Below, piece by piece: positions 62,923-64,000 of a DNA stretch of 64,000 nt (position 1 is the first letter of the stretch; each line of letters starts with the position of its first letter). The notes below the pieces were generated by a model. That model worked only from the letters and a program-made list of their open reading frames with translations, was not told the DNA's origin and ran no database searches. The position numbers were made by a program, and so were the translations under genes. Origin of the DNA: Otis tarda (Eukaryota; Chordata; Aves; Otidiformes; Otididae); NCBI GenBank assembly GCA_026413225.1, contig CM048552.1:131515053-131579052 (forward strand). The letters run 5' to 3'.

Positions 62923-64000
62923 CCCTAGGAAGTAATACACTTTGGGGCCTGTACCCACCCTTGTATGGTTCTTTTTCATAGCATCAGGGATGAATTTGTC
63001 CTTTCATGTTGGCTGCAGTAGCTCATGGTGTTATTTTACATCGCTACATTTCTTTTTTTGTTTTCGTTCATGCCAACAAGACCATGAGTAGGCGTCATAT
63101 AAGATAAATCTCACTAATTTTAAAAAAGAAAAGCTAGTGAACAGGAGGTGATAAATGCTGTGCTGCCTACTCAGATTCTGTCACATAAGATGTCACTTCT
63201 TTATTTTAATTATATTTTCTGCCAACTCACAAAAGCAAGCAATTTGTACTTCATGTGATCCTACCTTTTGCTATGGAATATTTCTGCATAGCCAATTGCA
63301 AAATGCATCTACTTGTTTCTGTCCCAGTTTTTTCCCATATTAGCTTTTATGGCTGCTTCCTGATGTTCTATAGAAACTGTCTCTTCAGGAAATGTTAATA
63401 CATAAATAACAGCTTGTTCATTGCAAAATGAGTCAGATTATTTGCACATGGAATTTGGTTTTTTCAAGCATTTATAAAATACATAGGGAGCATTAAAAAA
63501 AAAATCTACATTTTGTATACAGTTTTGCTAATGCACGCTTACAGCTAGCTAGTTTTGATGAAAAATTCTACTGGATTAAAAAACTGAAAGCTAAAAAATT
63601 CTGGGATCTAGAATGCACTAACAGCAAATTCTTGTCTGACTGCATGGCAGGCAAGAATTCTTGTCATCCTAGAGGGGGAACTAAAATGATCTTCTACAGC
63701 AACACCAGCTGTTTGATCGACTGCTGACATGGGCAGATGCTTTGAGCGGAAGGGCTACCTGTGGCAGAACTGGGCTGATGAATGCATGTCACCAAAACAG
63801 CTTCATGTGTAGACAAGCCACAGTGATAAAATCCCACACTTCACCAAAATAAAATTCACTTTGCAAATGAGAAGGTTTTAAAAAAAAAACCACAAAACCT
63901 TGCTAAAATAAATGAAACCGAAGCCTGAGTAGCATGAACAAGAACTCAAGCATAACAACTACGTCCTGGAAGAGTTTTTAACACAAGGTTCACATGGAAT

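Larger units (their letters stand above)
60479..64000. other. Non-coding DNA with simple repeats, no gene seen
   Basis: Unique AT-rich DNA with AAAAC (60603-60622), polypyrimidine (61011-61046), GGTTT-like (62496-62540) and CAAA (62891-62922) repeats. The longest frame is 125 codons on the minus strand (61754-62131), overlapped by others in different frames and resembling nothing known. Confidence 0.5.

Overview
The window looks like 64 kb of AT-rich, gene-poor bird nuclear DNA. The main evidence is six fragments of CR1 retrotransposon. Each of these ends in, or is clearly part of, the avian CR1 3' unit: reversed copies read ATAGAATCATAGAAT followed by GGTTGGAAGGGACC and AAAGGTCATCTAGTCCAA, and forward copies give the complement. 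The rest is old decayed repeats, simple repeats and AT-rich unique sequence. I found no credible exon of a cellular protein gene, no rRNA or tRNA, no CRISPR array and no prokaryotic or plasmid signature. Nearly all open frames are 60-110 codons, unrelated to each other, and are what AT-rich non-coding DNA gives by chance. The window is therefore intergenic or inside a very large intron; I cannot say which locus.

Layout. 1-8.8 kb: unique AT-rich DNA with small hairpins, one G-quadruplex motif and A/T tracts. 8.8-9.0 kb: truncated CR1 (minus). 9-14.6 kb: unique, with a GC-richer patch near 10.4-10.9 kb and a short tandem duplication near 10.95 kb. 14.6-15.2 kb: CR1 (plus) with internal deletions, then a MIR-like SINE relic near 15.6 kb. 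17.96-18.07 kb: short CR1 (plus) directly followed by a decayed older LINE to about 18.7 kb. 19.54-19.72 kb: TA-rich simple sequence. 21.4 kb: 3' terminus of an old L3/CR1-clade LINE (minus). 25 kb: MIR-like SINE (minus) beside an AAC/AAT repeat. 25.2-43.7 kb: mostly unique, with small inverted and tandem repeats.

43.7-47.8 kb is the most structured part. A long, very old L3/CR1-clade LINE on the minus strand, with endonuclease-side, reverse-transcriptase and 3'-terminal parts all traceable, is split by a younger 1.4 kb avian CR1 inserted in the same orientation. 51.2-51.8 kb: another CR1 (minus) with a 46-nt deletion. 56.26-56.82 kb: 3' part of an old L3-like LINE (plus). 60.41-60.48 kb: a 71-bp CR1 stub. 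The remainder is unique DNA with short homopolymer and AAAC-type repeats.

No genes work together here. The only protein-coding remnants are LINE reverse-transcriptase fragments, all disabled by truncation, frameshift or a lost catalytic residue. I found no undescribed biological system. The most informative observations are the nested LINE pair, which gives relative insertion ages, a perfect 13-bp stem hairpin at 49.25 kb, and a few other inverted repeats. Family names were assigned from memory of repeat consensus sequences, because no search could be run.
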